Assembly: GCA_025358025.1 (NCBI GenBank)
Contig: JANYKW010000021.1
Span: 53,229 to 117,228 of the forward strand
Direction: 5' to 3'
Source: Bacteroidia bacterium
GTDB lineage: Bacteria; Bacteroidota; Bacteroidia; Bacteroidales; Prolixibacteraceae
Length of the DNA: 64,000 bases
Numbering within the stretch: the stretch's first letter is position 1; the number at the start of each line of letters is the position of its first letter. A model generated the notes under the pieces. It did no database searches and was not told where the DNA came from. It worked only from the letters and a program-made list of their open reading frames with translations. The translations under genes were made by a program, and so were the position numbers. Positions 48,649-58,101 of the stretch are shown piece after piece.

Positions 48649-49974
48649 ATGACTTCATCTCAATCGTCCATAAGCATCAATGCCATAAAAAATCTTGGAT
48701 TTGAATCCCTGAATCCAATGCAAATGGAGATGCTCAAAGTCAGCAGGAAGGCGAAGCAAATACAACTTTTTTCACCCACCGGATCGGGTAAGACCGTCGC
48801 TTTCCTATTGCCTGTTCTGGAGAAGAAATCAGGGCATAATGAAGGCGTTAAAGCGTTGATCGTAGTACCTTCCCGTGAGCTGGCACTTCAAATAGAACAA
48901 GTCTTTAAATCGATGGGGAGCGGCCTGAAAGTTTCTACCTGTTACGGTGGTCACAAAATAAAGACGGAGCTCAATAATCTGCTTGAAGCCCCAACCCTGC
49001 TGATAGGTACCCCTGGACGAATATATTACCACCTGGAGAAGGGAAATATTAATCCGGCATCCATCGAATTATTGATTTTAGATGAGTACGACAAATCATT
49101 TGAGTTTGGGTTTGAAAGGGAAATATCAGCTATTCTAAATTTTATTCAGGATCCGGATCAATTAATTCTAACCTCGGCAACCCGGTCTGCCTCGCTTCCC
49201 GATTTTTTTAAAATTAAAAATCCGGTTGTACTGGATTATAGTGATGACACAAAACCTGCCGGACTGGAGATTAAAATGATCAGGGCAGACGAAAAAGACA
49301 AACTAAGTTTGCTGTTTAAACTACTTACAGGTATTCAGGATGGACTTACCCTGGTATTTTGCAATCATCGTGAGGCTGTGGAACGAATCAGCGCCTTACT
49401 ATACGAAAACGGCATAACCCATGACACCTACCATGGAGGGCATGAGCAAGCCAAACGTGAAAGAGCCCTGATAAAGTTCAGAAATGGAAGCAATCCCATC
49501 CTGGTGACAACGGATCTGGCCTCCCGCGGTCTGGATATAGAAGGGGTAAAAAATATCATCCACTACCAGCTGTCAAACAGCGAAACAGTATTTATCCACA
49601 GGAATGGACGTACCGCGAGGATGGAAAACGAGGGCACAGTATGGATATTGCTTTCTTCCGAAGAAAAAATACCGGATTATGTTCCGGGATACGGAGTTGA
49701 AACCGTACTGCCCAGGATCGAAGATTTACCCCGGATTCCATACTTTTCCACACTCTATTTTGGAGCAGGAAAGAAAGATAAAATCAGCAAAGGAGATATT
49801 GTCGGACTTTTGATTCAAAAGGGGGGTCTGTTGAAGGAAGAAATTGGAATGATAAATGTTCTTGATTTTGAGTCATTTGTAGCCGTTCCGGCATCCAAGA
49901 TTAATAAACTGGCGTCTATCCTTGAAAAAGAGAAAATAAAGAATAAGAAAGTTAAAATCGAGATCTCAAACTGA
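48649..49974 (+). CDS. DEAD-box-type RNA helicase with DEYD motif
   Basis: 441 residues, minimal two-RecA core. Motifs: Q (NPMQMEML), I (SPTGSGKT), Ia (PSRELAL), Ib (TPGR), II (DEYD, residues 145-148, instead of DEAD), III (SAT), V (TDLASRGLDI), VI (HRNGRTAR instead of HRxGRTGR). ATPase residues are retained. Likely unwinds RNA duplexes in ribosome assembly or decay; the RRM gene lies just upstream on the same strand. Short C-terminal extension binds no obvious domain. Confidence 0.9.
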   Translation: MTSSQSSISINAIKNLGFESLNPMQMEMLKVSRKAKQIQLFSPTGSGKTVAFLLPVLEKKSGHNEGVKALIVVPSRELALQIEQVFKSMGSGLKVSTCYGGHKIKTELNNLLEAPTLLIGTPGRIYYHLEKGNINPASIELLILDEYDKSFEFGFEREISAILNFIQDPDQLILTSATRSASLPDFFKIKNPVVLDYSDDTKPAGLEIKMIRADEKDKLSLLFKLLTGIQDGLTLVFCNHREAVERISALLYENGITHDTYHGGHEQAKRERALIKFRNGSNPILVTTDLASRGLDIEGVKNIIHYQLSNSETVFIHRNGRTARMENEGTVWILLSSEEKIPDYVPGYGVETVLPRIEDLPRIPYFSTLYFGAGKKDKISKGDIVGLLIQKGGLLKEEIGMINVLDFESFVAVPASKINKLASILEKEKIKNKKVKIEISN

Positions 49975-49979
49975 TTTGA

Positions 49980-50816
49980 TCACATTTTAAGTACCATTTT
50001 TGACTTATAAGGCAAGGCCCTGAAGAGTACGGTTGCATCCAGTTTCTTAAGTGTAATTGCGATTTGAGGCACTATAGCCTCACGATTAAAGGTAGTCAAT
50101 GATTTTATGGATTTATTGATCTCCTTCTTTTTAAAACTCCATTTAAGACTATCAATCCTTAATTTTTCAGGCCCTTCTATCTTCTCTTCCTGTTGAATGA
50201 TCAATTGAAGATTTCTTTCAAAATTCATCACGATATATACATCATCCAACTTGGGCGTAGCAGGCAATACTTCGCTCTTGTTGGCCTCGATCGTATCTTT
50301 TGGGGCGATTTTTTCTACAAAAGGAACTCTTGCAATAGTTGAAACGGCATTTTTAAGTACAAAAGGTTGTGCAAGCCAACGAATCAAAGTCTCGGTATGA
50401 AACTTCTGTATCGAGTTGCTGACAAACAAATCAACAATTTTACACTGATGCAGGGGAACGCCCTTCATTTCTAAAGAGGCAACCTTATCAATCAGATCAA
50501 GAACCAGATAGATAGAATCTTCAGAAGAAAGACTGTAACGGGCCCGGAGCATCATCTCTGATTTTCTCAGCTCGAAAAGGGATGATAAATCATCTTTGCC
50601 TGGGTAGGTGCTTTCTATTTCGGCAGCTGCTGCCTTTGGAAAGTCCTTACCTGACTTCTTCGCATTGGTCTCTTTCTTCTCCTCCACCCTGACTGTTTTC
50701 GCTTCCGGTAACGGATTGGTTTTAACCACAGGCATTATTACTGTTGTAGTTAGTACATAGGCAGCTAATAATATCAAAAGGGAGGTGATCGTCCAGAAGA
50801 GATGTTTCTTTGCCAT
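49980..50816 (-). CDS. Membrane-anchored periplasmic protein of unknown function
   Basis: 278 residues. One N-terminal transmembrane helix (FWTITSLLILLAAYVLTTTV) then a Lys/Glu/Pro-rich linker and an extracytoplasmic domain. No catalytic motif seen. Third gene after the two L,D-transpeptidases, 9 nt behind the second, so it probably works with them. Not recognised as a known family. Confidence 0.75.
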   Translation of the reverse strand: MAKKHLFWTITSLLILLAAYVLTTTVIMPVVKTNPLPEAKTVRVEEKKETNAKKSGKDFPKAAAAEIESTYPGKDDLSSLFELRKSEMMLRARYSLSSEDSIYLVLDLIDKVASLEMKGVPLHQCKIVDLFVSNSIQKFHTETLIRWLAQPFVLKNAVSTIARVPFVEKIAPKDTIEANKSEVLPATPKLDDVYIVMNFERNLQLIIQQEEKIEGPEKLRIDSLKWSFKKKEINKSIKSLTTFNREAIVPQIAITLKKLDATVLFRALPYKSKMVLKM

Positions 50817-50825
50817 ATCGATGGA

Positions 50826-51518
50826 TTAGTAAATGAATACTTTAGCCCCTTTGTCAAGGGTGTTAAAAATGACTTCCAGATCTGCATCACCCAACCGTAC
50901 ACATCCATGGGTGACCGGTAAGCCAAGAAAACGCTGGTATAAGGTTCCATGCAGCATGTAACCATCGCCAATATTTAACGCGTATGAACCCAGGGTTGCT
51001 TCGTCATACCGTTCGGCAGAGCGTGCGGATGGAGGCTTTAACCCCTCTTCAATAAAGGCCCAGTCAGGCTTTGTCCAAACCGGATCTTTTCTTTTCAGTT
51101 GAACAGAAAACATGCCTTTGGGTGTCTTAAAGGGCTTTCTCGTGCCATCCGGATAGATCAAAATCTCATCCTTTCCTGTTGAACAAACCCCGGTACGAAT
51201 GGTATCTTTAGAATTCCGCAGAACGAACCTGTTCTCTGTTGTATTGATCAAAATATAGGGTTTAAGCGGCAACAGATCAGCTGACTTTGATTTCAATGCT
51301 TGAATATTGTTTTTGCTCAGCTGAATTTGTCTTGCTGAGTTTTGACTGTTGATATCCCCATTAACCGAGTATGAACTAACCCATGATTTCATTTTGTAAG
51401 CTCCATTTTGAAACGCAGGAGTGTAAATAATCATCGATACGATGAAAATGCAGATCATAAAAGGAATAATCCATGGTACATATTTCCTAAACCAACCTTT
51501 TTCTTCAGTTTCCATCAT
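50826..51518 (-). CDS. Membrane-anchored L,D-transpeptidase (YkuD), short form
   Basis: 230 residues: N-terminal membrane helix (about 14-32), linker, then a YkuD catalytic domain with His190 (YMLHG) and the signature HGCVR at 204-208, Cys206 nucleophile. The enzyme class makes 3-3 peptidoglycan cross-links or attaches proteins to meso-DAP. Lies between the long L,D-transpeptidase and the unknown membrane protein, 11 and 9 nt away. Confidence 0.92.
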   Translation of the reverse strand: MMETEEKGWFRKYVPWIIPFMICIFIVSMIIYTPAFQNGAYKMKSWVSSYSVNGDINSQNSARQIQLSKNNIQALKSKSADLLPLKPYILINTTENRFVLRNSKDTIRTGVCSTGKDEILIYPDGTRKPFKTPKGMFSVQLKRKDPVWTKPDWAFIEEGLKPPSARSAERYDEATLGSYALNIGDGYMLHGTLYQRFLGLPVTHGCVRLGDADLEVIFNTLDKGAKVFIY

Positions 51519-51529
51519 TTAAAAAGTAA

Positions 51530-52645
51530 TTAATTTAATAGATCTGATAATGATACCGTTGATCCTACAATGGTGACAGGAGAGCCTACCGACAATTTAC
51601 TGTACAATTCGTCAATTTTATCATCAGTGAGTGCAACACATCCTTTGGTCCAGTCGACACCTTTCCCTCCATTCCCATGAATTTCTATCAGGCCGCCTAT
51701 CCCCCGGCTCTTGGGAATCTGACCGCTTTTTCTGCGGGCAGCAAATTCTGCACGATCTTCTTCATTTGGATAGTTTAGCATCATGGCTTTGTAATAACCG
51801 GAATCTCTTGAATTTTTCTTTCTTGTTACCATGTATCTGCCTTCCGGAGTAGCATTGTCTCCTGCATAGAGTTTGTCTCCAATCCAGTTGCGACCAAACT
51901 CAACATCATATTCCTTGTAAAGTTTTCCACCATAATACAGGAAACCCTTGTGTTTAATCTTATCAATAATAAAAGCATAACTATTGTTGTTCGCCGAAGC
52001 AGCGATGGTACCCTTAACCCAATTCTGCCATTTGGAAAATTTTGAAAAATACTCCTTGAGATGAGCATTTACTTCAGCATCTGCGTAACTGATACGAGCC
52101 TTCCCTTCGTTTAATTTTCTGTTTGCTTTCATGAAATCTCCTTTCTCAAAAGCATTTACACTCTCCTCAACGGATAGTTTTCCAAACTCGTAATCTTTTC
52201 TTGTTTGAATTCGTAAAGGCAGTTTAATAAAAAAGTCGTGGTAACTGTCCAATTTCTTCCTTAACATTTCCGTCTCTTTCAAGAACCTGACCTTTTGTGT
52301 GTCTTTGTTTGTCCCCGAAGCATTCTGAGCGAGTTCAGCTTTCAGAATAGCCAAAATAATCAACTCTCTTGCTTTGGAAAAATTTCGTTGAAAAAATAAC
52401 TTTTCATTTTGTCTTCTTAATTCAATAAATGCATACTTGTAATTTGTTTCAGCAGCCAGATAATATTCGGGAGCATAAATATCAGCATTCACAGTCTTGG
52501 CTTTGGTCATGATTTCGTTGCACTTTTTGAAATCTTCCATGGGTGGAGTATCCATAAAAAGTATCAAAAGAATCAAAATCACCAGGGAAGCCGCTGAAAT
52601 AACCCCGATTGAAACAAATATTTTTTTATAAAATCCTGATCTCAC
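51530..52645 (-). CDS. L,D-transpeptidase (YkuD) with N-terminal DUF4398-like helical domain
   Basis: 371 residues from GTG 52645; no better ATG precedes the membrane helix (12-31). Residues about 40-105 form a helical domain that aligns without gaps to the neighbouring lipoprotein (A54-D-x-Y57, A64-A65, Q79-N80-x-K82, R87-N88, offset 10). A second Ala/Lys-rich helical stretch spans 155-200. The YkuD domain follows, with His323 (IEIHG) and Cys336 (TKGCVAL). First gene of the operon. Confidence 0.9.
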   Translation of the reverse strand: MRSGFYKKIFVSIGVISAASLVILILLILFMDTPPMEDFKKCNEIMTKAKTVNADIYAPEYYLAAETNYKYAFIELRRQNEKLFFQRNFSKARELIILAILKAELAQNASGTNKDTQKVRFLKETEMLRKKLDSYHDFFIKLPLRIQTRKDYEFGKLSVEESVNAFEKGDFMKANRKLNEGKARISYADAEVNAHLKEYFSKFSKWQNWVKGTIAASANNNSYAFIIDKIKHKGFLYYGGKLYKEYDVEFGRNWIGDKLYAGDNATPEGRYMVTRKKNSRDSGYYKAMMLNYPNEEDRAEFAARRKSGQIPKSRGIGGLIEIHGNGGKGVDWTKGCVALTDDKIDELYSKLSVGSPVTIVGSTVSLSDLLN

Positions 52646-52771
52646 GCTGAAAAAATTTTAATAATACATCCTGAAGATGCCTGCATTTAAAAAGACAAAG
52701 GTAATCCTTTGCAATTGTTCAGGGATTGTACAACGATTTATTTCTAAAAAAAAATGATGATCCGAATATTT

Positions 52772-52808
52772 AAAAAAACCCCCGGAAATTTCCGAGGGTT
52801 ATTTTTTT
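52772..52808 (-). terminator. Rho-independent terminator of the lipoprotein gene
   Basis: AACCC..CGGAAA pairs with TTTCCG..GGGTT (one bulge) flanked by A and T runs. It lies 25 nt after the stop on the minus strand and separates the lipoprotein from the transpeptidase operon. Confidence 0.8.
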
Positions 52809-52833
52809 TAAGAATTTTCGTTCAGAAAAATTC

Positions 52834-53445
52834 TTATTTTTTCTTACCACCTTTTGCTTTAGCGATAACGTCTGTCAACTCAGTATTGATCGCTTTGGCT
52901 TTCTCAACAGCTGGTTTTACTTTTTCAGAAAGTGTTAAGATATCGTCATTGTTTGTTAAACCTGCAGAAACCTCAGTTAAAACAGTTTCAACTACAGCAA
53001 TTTCTTGACCGATAGCCTCAACAGCAGCTTTACCTTCTTTTCCTTTAGGTGCTTTTTTGAGCAATTCTTTGTTAGCTTCAATAGTTGTAGTCAATTCTGC
53101 AATAGCAGCAGTAACTTCAGCTTTCAAAGCCTCTTTTCTTGCAGTTGTTTCTTCTACTGCTTTATTGGAAAGCGTAGTAACAGAAGTCAAAGTAGTTTTA
53201 GCTGCATCATAGTTTCTGAATAATGCAAATTTTGCATTTTGCTCTTCAACCTGAGCAAGACCAGATTTCTGTGCATCAACAGCAGCCTGGAAAGAAGCAG
53301 CAACATAACGATCAGCACCTGCTTTTTTAGCAGCTTCGATAGCAACGTTTGCAGCATCGATGTCAGCTTGAGGAACTTTAGCACAACTTGCAAATGTAAC
53401 AACGAGAACACTTAGAATAACGAGTTTTAATAATCCTTTTTTCAT
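52834..53445 (-). CDS. Helical DUF4398-like lipoprotein with Lys-rich C-terminus
   Basis: 203 residues. Lipobox ends FASC (Cys21). After it the protein is almost wholly Ala/Lys/Glu/Thr-rich helix: a DUF4398-like unit (about 30-90; ANVAIEAAKKAGADRYVAA, then EEQNAKFALFRNYDAAK) and a longer coiled-coil region. It ends K-A-K-G-G-K-K-K. A periplasmic helical lipoprotein ending in lysine next to two L,D-transpeptidases recalls Braun lipoprotein, whose C-terminal Lys is attached to DAP by YkuD enzymes; that role here is inference. Own terminator. Confidence 0.85.
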   Translation of the reverse strand: MKKGLLKLVILSVLVVTFASCAKVPQADIDAANVAIEAAKKAGADRYVAASFQAAVDAQKSGLAQVEEQNAKFALFRNYDAAKTTLTSVTTLSNKAVEETTARKEALKAEVTAAIAELTTTIEANKELLKKAPKGKEGKAAVEAIGQEIAVVETVLTEVSAGLTNNDDILTLSEKVKPAVEKAKAINTELTDVIAKAKGGKKK

Positions 53446-53614
53446 AACTTTGAAAAATAAATGTAATTAATGTAAATCAATGTTTTTGTTCAAACAATTT
53501 TAACTTTTAGACGCAAAGGTTTCTGAAAGTCACCGCAAAAATTATTATTTTTTTGCATTTATATGGTAAATATTTGCATCTATTTGATTAACAGTATCTT
53601 ATGAATATTAAAAA

Positions 53615-54175
53615 ATGATTAATAAATTGTCTGTGAGTGATCTTCCCGACATTGAGATCATAAAAAAGATCAAACACGAACACAATACAAACTTATTTGG
53701 GATCCTGTATATTAGGTACTCATCCAAAGTCTTTGAGAAATGCAACTCGCTTTTGAAGGACCCGGTGATGGCCCAGGAGTTTGTCCAGGATATTTTTTGT
53801 AAGGTTTTTGAAAAACTTTCTGATTTCAGAGGAGAGTCTAATTTTTCAACCTGGCTATATTCCATTACCTATAATCATTGTATCGAATATCTTCGGGTAA
53901 AGAAGAAAATGAACTATCCGGACTGGAACAGCTCTCATGAATTGCCTGATTTAATTGATGAGATCGATGATAAAGAGATCAGCAGTGATAAACTGATGCA
54001 AATCATGGACCAGATTCACCCTGAGGAAAAAGCCCTGCTCACCATGCACTACATAGACAATTTCCCGATTGCCTATATTCAGACAGCTTTAAAAATAAGT
54101 GAAAGTGCTACCAAAATGAGATTAAAAAGGGCACGCGAGCGCGTAGCTTACCTTTATTCACAAAAGTACAAGTAA
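53615..54175 (+). CDS. ECF RNA polymerase sigma factor
   Basis: 186 residues: sigma region 2 (AQEFVQDIFCKVFEKLSDFRGESNFSTWLYSITYNHCIEYLR) and region 4 (PIAYIQTALKISESATKMRLKRARERVAYLY). No typical FecR-like anti-sigma gene follows; a PepSY-like protein gene comes next, 33 nt later. Regulon unknown. Confidence 0.93.
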   Translation: MINKLSVSDLPDIEIIKKIKHEHNTNLFGILYIRYSSKVFEKCNSLLKDPVMAQEFVQDIFCKVFEKLSDFRGESNFSTWLYSITYNHCIEYLRVKKKMNYPDWNSSHELPDLIDEIDDKEISSDKLMQIMDQIHPEEKALLTMHYIDNFPIAYIQTALKISESATKMRLKRARERVAYLYSQKYK

Positions 54176-54208
54176 CATTTTTTTAGATCCGGATCTTGTG
54201 ACTTTTCA

Positions 54209-54718
54209 ATGATTATTCGTCAAAACAGCAGTGAGTCGTTCGTGGAACAAATTCCTCCGCAGAACATCAGACCCAAGTGTTATCACAAAATTATGAAAGA
54301 GCTCATTCAAAAATACATTTTCCGGATCAACAGTAATACGCCAGGGAGTAAGGTATTGCGCTGCTTTAAAGAGTGCTTCCCTGATGCTACCAATATTGAT
54401 TGGTCGAATGAGAAAGACGGAGTATTTGAGGCTATATTCAGAGTAAACGGAATTGAACAAATTGCATGGTTTGAGAAATCCCCCTGCTGGTTAAAAACTG
54501 AAACCAATTTTACCCTTGGAATGCTCGACGAAAAAATACGTCTGAAATTAGAGAAGTATGGTCAGATCATGAGTTCCATCCTTCTTGAAAGAGCCAACGG
54601 AGACAGTGAATATGAATTTATCATCCGGGATAATTTTCAGGTCCGTCACATTTTTATTACAGATAATCAGGGAAACGTTCTCAACCGCCAGAATTTTGAT
54701 GAAAACGAATTAAGGTAG
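54209..54718 (+). CDS. PepSY-like domain protein
   Basis: 169 residues, no signal peptide. Residues about 45-100 match the PepSY-like pattern: VLRCFKECFPDATNIDWSNEKDGVFEAIFRVNGIEQIAWFEKSP.WLKTE. Most such proteins are secreted; this one looks cytoplasmic. It follows the ECF sigma gene and may be cotranscribed; a regulatory partner role is speculative. The start is chosen at ATG 54209; ATG 54293 within the frame is possible. Confidence 0.75.
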   Translation: MIIRQNSSESFVEQIPPQNIRPKCYHKIMKELIQKYIFRINSNTPGSKVLRCFKECFPDATNIDWSNEKDGVFEAIFRVNGIEQIAWFEKSPCWLKTETNFTLGMLDEKIRLKLEKYGQIMSSILLERANGDSEYEFIIRDNFQVRHIFITDNQGNVLNRQNFDENELR

Positions 54719-54763
54719 AAAAATTGTTATTTTTGTCTGATAAATCCATCCATCAGACTGCGC

Positions 54764-56824
54764 ATGAGACGTACTTTACTGGTTTTCCTATTTTTGTTAT
54801 CAGGCTTCCATACTTTTTCCCAACTCAATACCGATCATTACTTTTATATTGCCCGAAGCAGGATCTATTTTGGAAACTATGTAAGTGCCATCGAGAATTT
54901 CAACATAGTTATCAAATTAAAACCCTACCTTCCTGAACCATACTTTTACAGGGGAATGGCGAAGCTTTACATTGATGATTTTCGTGGTGCCAAAGCAGAT
55001 CTCGACAAGGCGATCGAAATAAAGCCCTATTATCCTGAAGCATATATGTACAGGGCCATGGCTAATTATGAAATGAAGAATTTCAGGGAAGCATTGGCCG
55101 ATTATTCCAACGCACTGGAATACAACAAGGAAGATCCAAACATTTATAACAACAGGGGAATCACGAAGATTGCCATGGAAGATTTTGATGGCGCCATTGC
55201 TGATTACACACAATCTATCGAACTAAAACCCAGCAATGCAAGTACTTATCTGAACCGCAGTTCCGCCAAGCAAATGAAGGGAGATCTTGAAGGTGCAATC
55301 AAAGACTGCGATGCCGCTATCAGGATCAGACCTCACTTTTCCAGTGCATACCTGGTGAGGGGAATTGCCAGATTTGAAAAAAAGGATTTTGCAGGTGCCC
55401 TGAAAGACTATGATTTGTGTATTCGCTTGGATCCTAAAACCTCGCAGGCGTATGTTAACCGTGGCATTGTCAAACATCAGCTCAACGACTTGAAGGGAGC
55501 AATCCGTGATTATGATATGGCACTTCAGCTCGATCCCAACATGGCGACAGCCTGGCTCAACCGGGGTATAGCCAAAGAATCACTGAAAATTCCCGGATCA
55601 GAAAAAGACCTGGCCATGGCTGCTGATCTGGATCCAAAATTTGCTGCCTTTAAGAAACGTCTGGATATAGAAGAAGAAAAAGAAAAACAACGCAGACAAT
55701 ATGGTTTTTACCTGCCAAATCCTGGCCAGAATCCCAACCAGGCACAAAACAATCAGACAGCCAATAGCACCCAGGCAGCTAACAACAATCAGACAGTGAA
55801 TAATACGCCTGTCAGCGGTAACACCCCGCCTGCCAATATCAATCAGGGGCAAACAAACAGTACCGGCAATAACCTGGCAGCTGCCCCAACTATCGGTTCA
55901 AACGCTTCGCAGGACACCATTGCATACAAACAGGAAAATAAAAGCGGTCCGGTCACCCAAAATCGGAAAAGAAGAAATATTGTAGTTGCTGATGATGGCA
56001 AAATATCTGAAACCGATATCAAAGATGGAATGGTGCAAAACAGAAATGTCAAGATTGTGATGCAGCCTGACTTTGTCGTTTCAATTTTCAACAAGGATTC
56101 TGTGGATTTCGACCGGCTTCAATATTACAACATGGAAATTGAAGCGCTTAACAACAGGAACAACAACGAACCATTCCTGATTATTTCGAACAAGCCATTT
56201 GCATACCAATCCGTTCCCAAAGAATCCTTTAAAAATTTAATGGAAAATTGGGACAGTGAAATAGCAGCCAGCAAGAAAAACTCGAGTGCCTATCTGAGCA
56301 GGGGAATTATTTTGGAGCAATCCAAGAATTATAACGAAGCGATACGCGATTTCTCCAGAGCCATCGATGCAGATAACCGGAATATGCTTGCATATTTTTG
56401 CCGTGCCAACTCGAGAACCAAAATGGTGAGTGAAATCAGGTCGCAGGGATCACTGCCCGAACCTGAAGTCCTCAATATGAGCGGTGGAAAGACAACCATC
56501 GAGGCAAAAAATGCTGAGATCAAAATCCTTGATTATGAAGATATTATTCAGGATTATCAATCTGTTCTGTACATGAATCCCAATTTTATCTTTTCCTGGT
56601 TTAATATGGCCAATACCAAAGTTAAGAAACGGGATTATGTGAATGCAATAAACGACTACTCAAAAGCCATCATGCTGGAGCCGGATTTTGGTGAAGCCTA
56701 CTTTAACCGTGGGTTGACTAGAATTTACATGAACGATCTGGAGGGTGGTGCACTGGATCTGAGTCGGGCCGGAGAACTGGGTCTGACCGAAGCATACAAT
56801 GTAATTAAACGGTATTGCAACTAG
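54764..56824 (+). CDS. Secreted TPR-repeat protein
   Basis: 686 residues with a signal peptide (MRRTLLVFLFLLSGFHTFSQ). About seven TPRs span residues 25-290 (repeated YLNRSSAKQMKGDLEGAIKD.-type motif), then an Asn/Gln-rich low-complexity linker (about 320-385), a globular segment, and further TPRs (from about 500 to the end). Periplasmic or surface scaffold for protein interactions. It ends 2 nt before the rarA start. Confidence 0.9.
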   Translation: MRRTLLVFLFLLSGFHTFSQLNTDHYFYIARSRIYFGNYVSAIENFNIVIKLKPYLPEPYFYRGMAKLYIDDFRGAKADLDKAIEIKPYYPEAYMYRAMANYEMKNFREALADYSNALEYNKEDPNIYNNRGITKIAMEDFDGAIADYTQSIELKPSNASTYLNRSSAKQMKGDLEGAIKDCDAAIRIRPHFSSAYLVRGIARFEKKDFAGALKDYDLCIRLDPKTSQAYVNRGIVKHQLNDLKGAIRDYDMALQLDPNMATAWLNRGIAKESLKIPGSEKDLAMAADLDPKFAAFKKRLDIEEEKEKQRRQYGFYLPNPGQNPNQAQNNQTANSTQAANNNQTVNNTPVSGNTPPANINQGQTNSTGNNLAAAPTIGSNASQDTIAYKQENKSGPVTQNRKRRNIVVADDGKISETDIKDGMVQNRNVKIVMQPDFVVSIFNKDSVDFDRLQYYNMEIEALNNRNNNEPFLIISNKPFAYQSVPKESFKNLMENWDSEIAASKKNSSAYLSRGIILEQSKNYNEAIRDFSRAIDADNRNMLAYFCRANSRTKMVSEIRSQGSLPEPEVLNMSGGKTTIEAKNAEIKILDYEDIIQDYQSVLYMNPNFIFSWFNMANTKVKKRDYVNAINDYSKAIMLEPDFGEAYFNRGLTRIYMNDLEGGALDLSRAGELGLTEAYNVIKRYCN

Positions 56825-56826
56825 GT

Positions 56827-58101
56827 ATGTCAAATCAACCTTTAGCTGAAAGATTAAGACCTGTTTCGCTCGACGATTATATCGGGCAGAAACACCTGGT
56901 TGGACAAGATGCCGTCATCCGTAAAATGATTGCTACAGGCAGGCTCTCCTCCTTCATTTTGTGGGGCCCGCCCGGGGTTGGCAAAACAACACTGGCAAAG
57001 ATCATTGCAAATACCCTGAATCGCCCCTTCTACATATTAAGTGCCATAAATTCCGGTGTAAAAGATATTCGTGAAGTCATCGACAAGGCAAAGAACAATC
57101 AATTTTTCAGTGCACCGAATCCGATTCTTTTTATTGATGAAATCCACAGGTTCAGCAAAGCTCAGCAGGACTCATTGCTGGGAGCCGTAGAACAGGGCCT
57201 TATCACACTGATTGGGGCAACCACCGAGAATCCCTCCTTCGAGGTAATCTCCCCCCTACTCTCACGCTGCCAGGTATATGTGCTTAAATCGCTTGAGAAA
57301 GAAGACCTGCTTATACTCCTGGATCGGGCTATTCACCAGGATATTGAACTTTCAAAGAAGAATATCGTTGTTGAAGAGGATGAAGCCCTACTTCGTTTTT
57401 CAGGTGGAGATGCGCGAAAATTACTGAATGTTCTTGAGCTCGTTCTCAATGTAACCGGAGAGGACGAGATTGTGATCACCAATGAAATGGTTACCCAAAG
57501 ATTGCAGGAAAACCTGGCGCTATATGACAAAAACGGCGAGATGCATTACGACATTATCTCTGCTTTTATCAAGAGTATCCGTGGAGGAGATCCTGATGCA
57601 GCAGTATATTACCTTGCCAGGATGCTGGAGGGAGGAGAAGATGTCAAGTTTATCGCGCGGCGGTTGCTGATCTTGTCGGCAGAAGATGTCGGACTTGCCA
57701 ACCCCAACGCATTGTTACTCGCGCAAAGCACTTTTGACGCAGTACACAAAATCGGAATGCCGGAATCCCGAATAATTCTTTCTGAATGCACCATTTATCT
57801 GGCAACATCACCCAAGAGTAATTCAATATGTTCAGCTATTGATGAGGCCATTGGAGAGGTTAAACTGTCCGGACACCTGCCTGTACCCATGCATCTGCGA
57901 AATGCTCCAACCAACCTGATGAAACAACTGGGTTATGGCAAGGAGTACAAATATGCACACTCCTTTGAAGGTAATTTTGTCGACCAGGACTTCCTTCCGG
58001 AGAAAATCAAGCATAAAAGATTTTACCTGCCCCAGAGAAATCCTGTGGAAGAAAAAATCCTGGAAAGATTGCAAAACTGGTGGAAAACAAGGTTTAGCTA
58101 A
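56827..58101 (+). CDS. rarA: Replication-associated recombination protein A (AAA ATPase)
   Basis: 424 residues from ATG 56827; a TTG at 56815 would overlap the TPR gene. Walker A GPPGVGKTT, Walker B ILFIDEIHRF, sensor 1 ATTENPSFEV, arginine finger SPLLSRCQVY; C-terminal MgsA tetramerisation domain. Clamp-loader-like ATPase acting at stalled forks. Converges on metA with no intergenic space. Confidence 0.95.
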   Translation: MSNQPLAERLRPVSLDDYIGQKHLVGQDAVIRKMIATGRLSSFILWGPPGVGKTTLAKIIANTLNRPFYILSAINSGVKDIREVIDKAKNNQFFSAPNPILFIDEIHRFSKAQQDSLLGAVEQGLITLIGATTENPSFEVISPLLSRCQVYVLKSLEKEDLLILLDRAIHQDIELSKKNIVVEEDEALLRFSGGDARKLLNVLELVLNVTGEDEIVITNEMVTQRLQENLALYDKNGEMHYDIISAFIKSIRGGDPDAAVYYLARMLEGGEDVKFIARRLLILSAEDVGLANPNALLLAQSTFDAVHKIGMPESRIILSECTIYLATSPKSNSICSAIDEAIGEVKLSGHLPVPMHLRNAPTNLMKQLGYGKEYKYAHSFEGNFVDQDFLPEKIKHKRFYLPQRNPVEEKILERLQNWWKTRFS

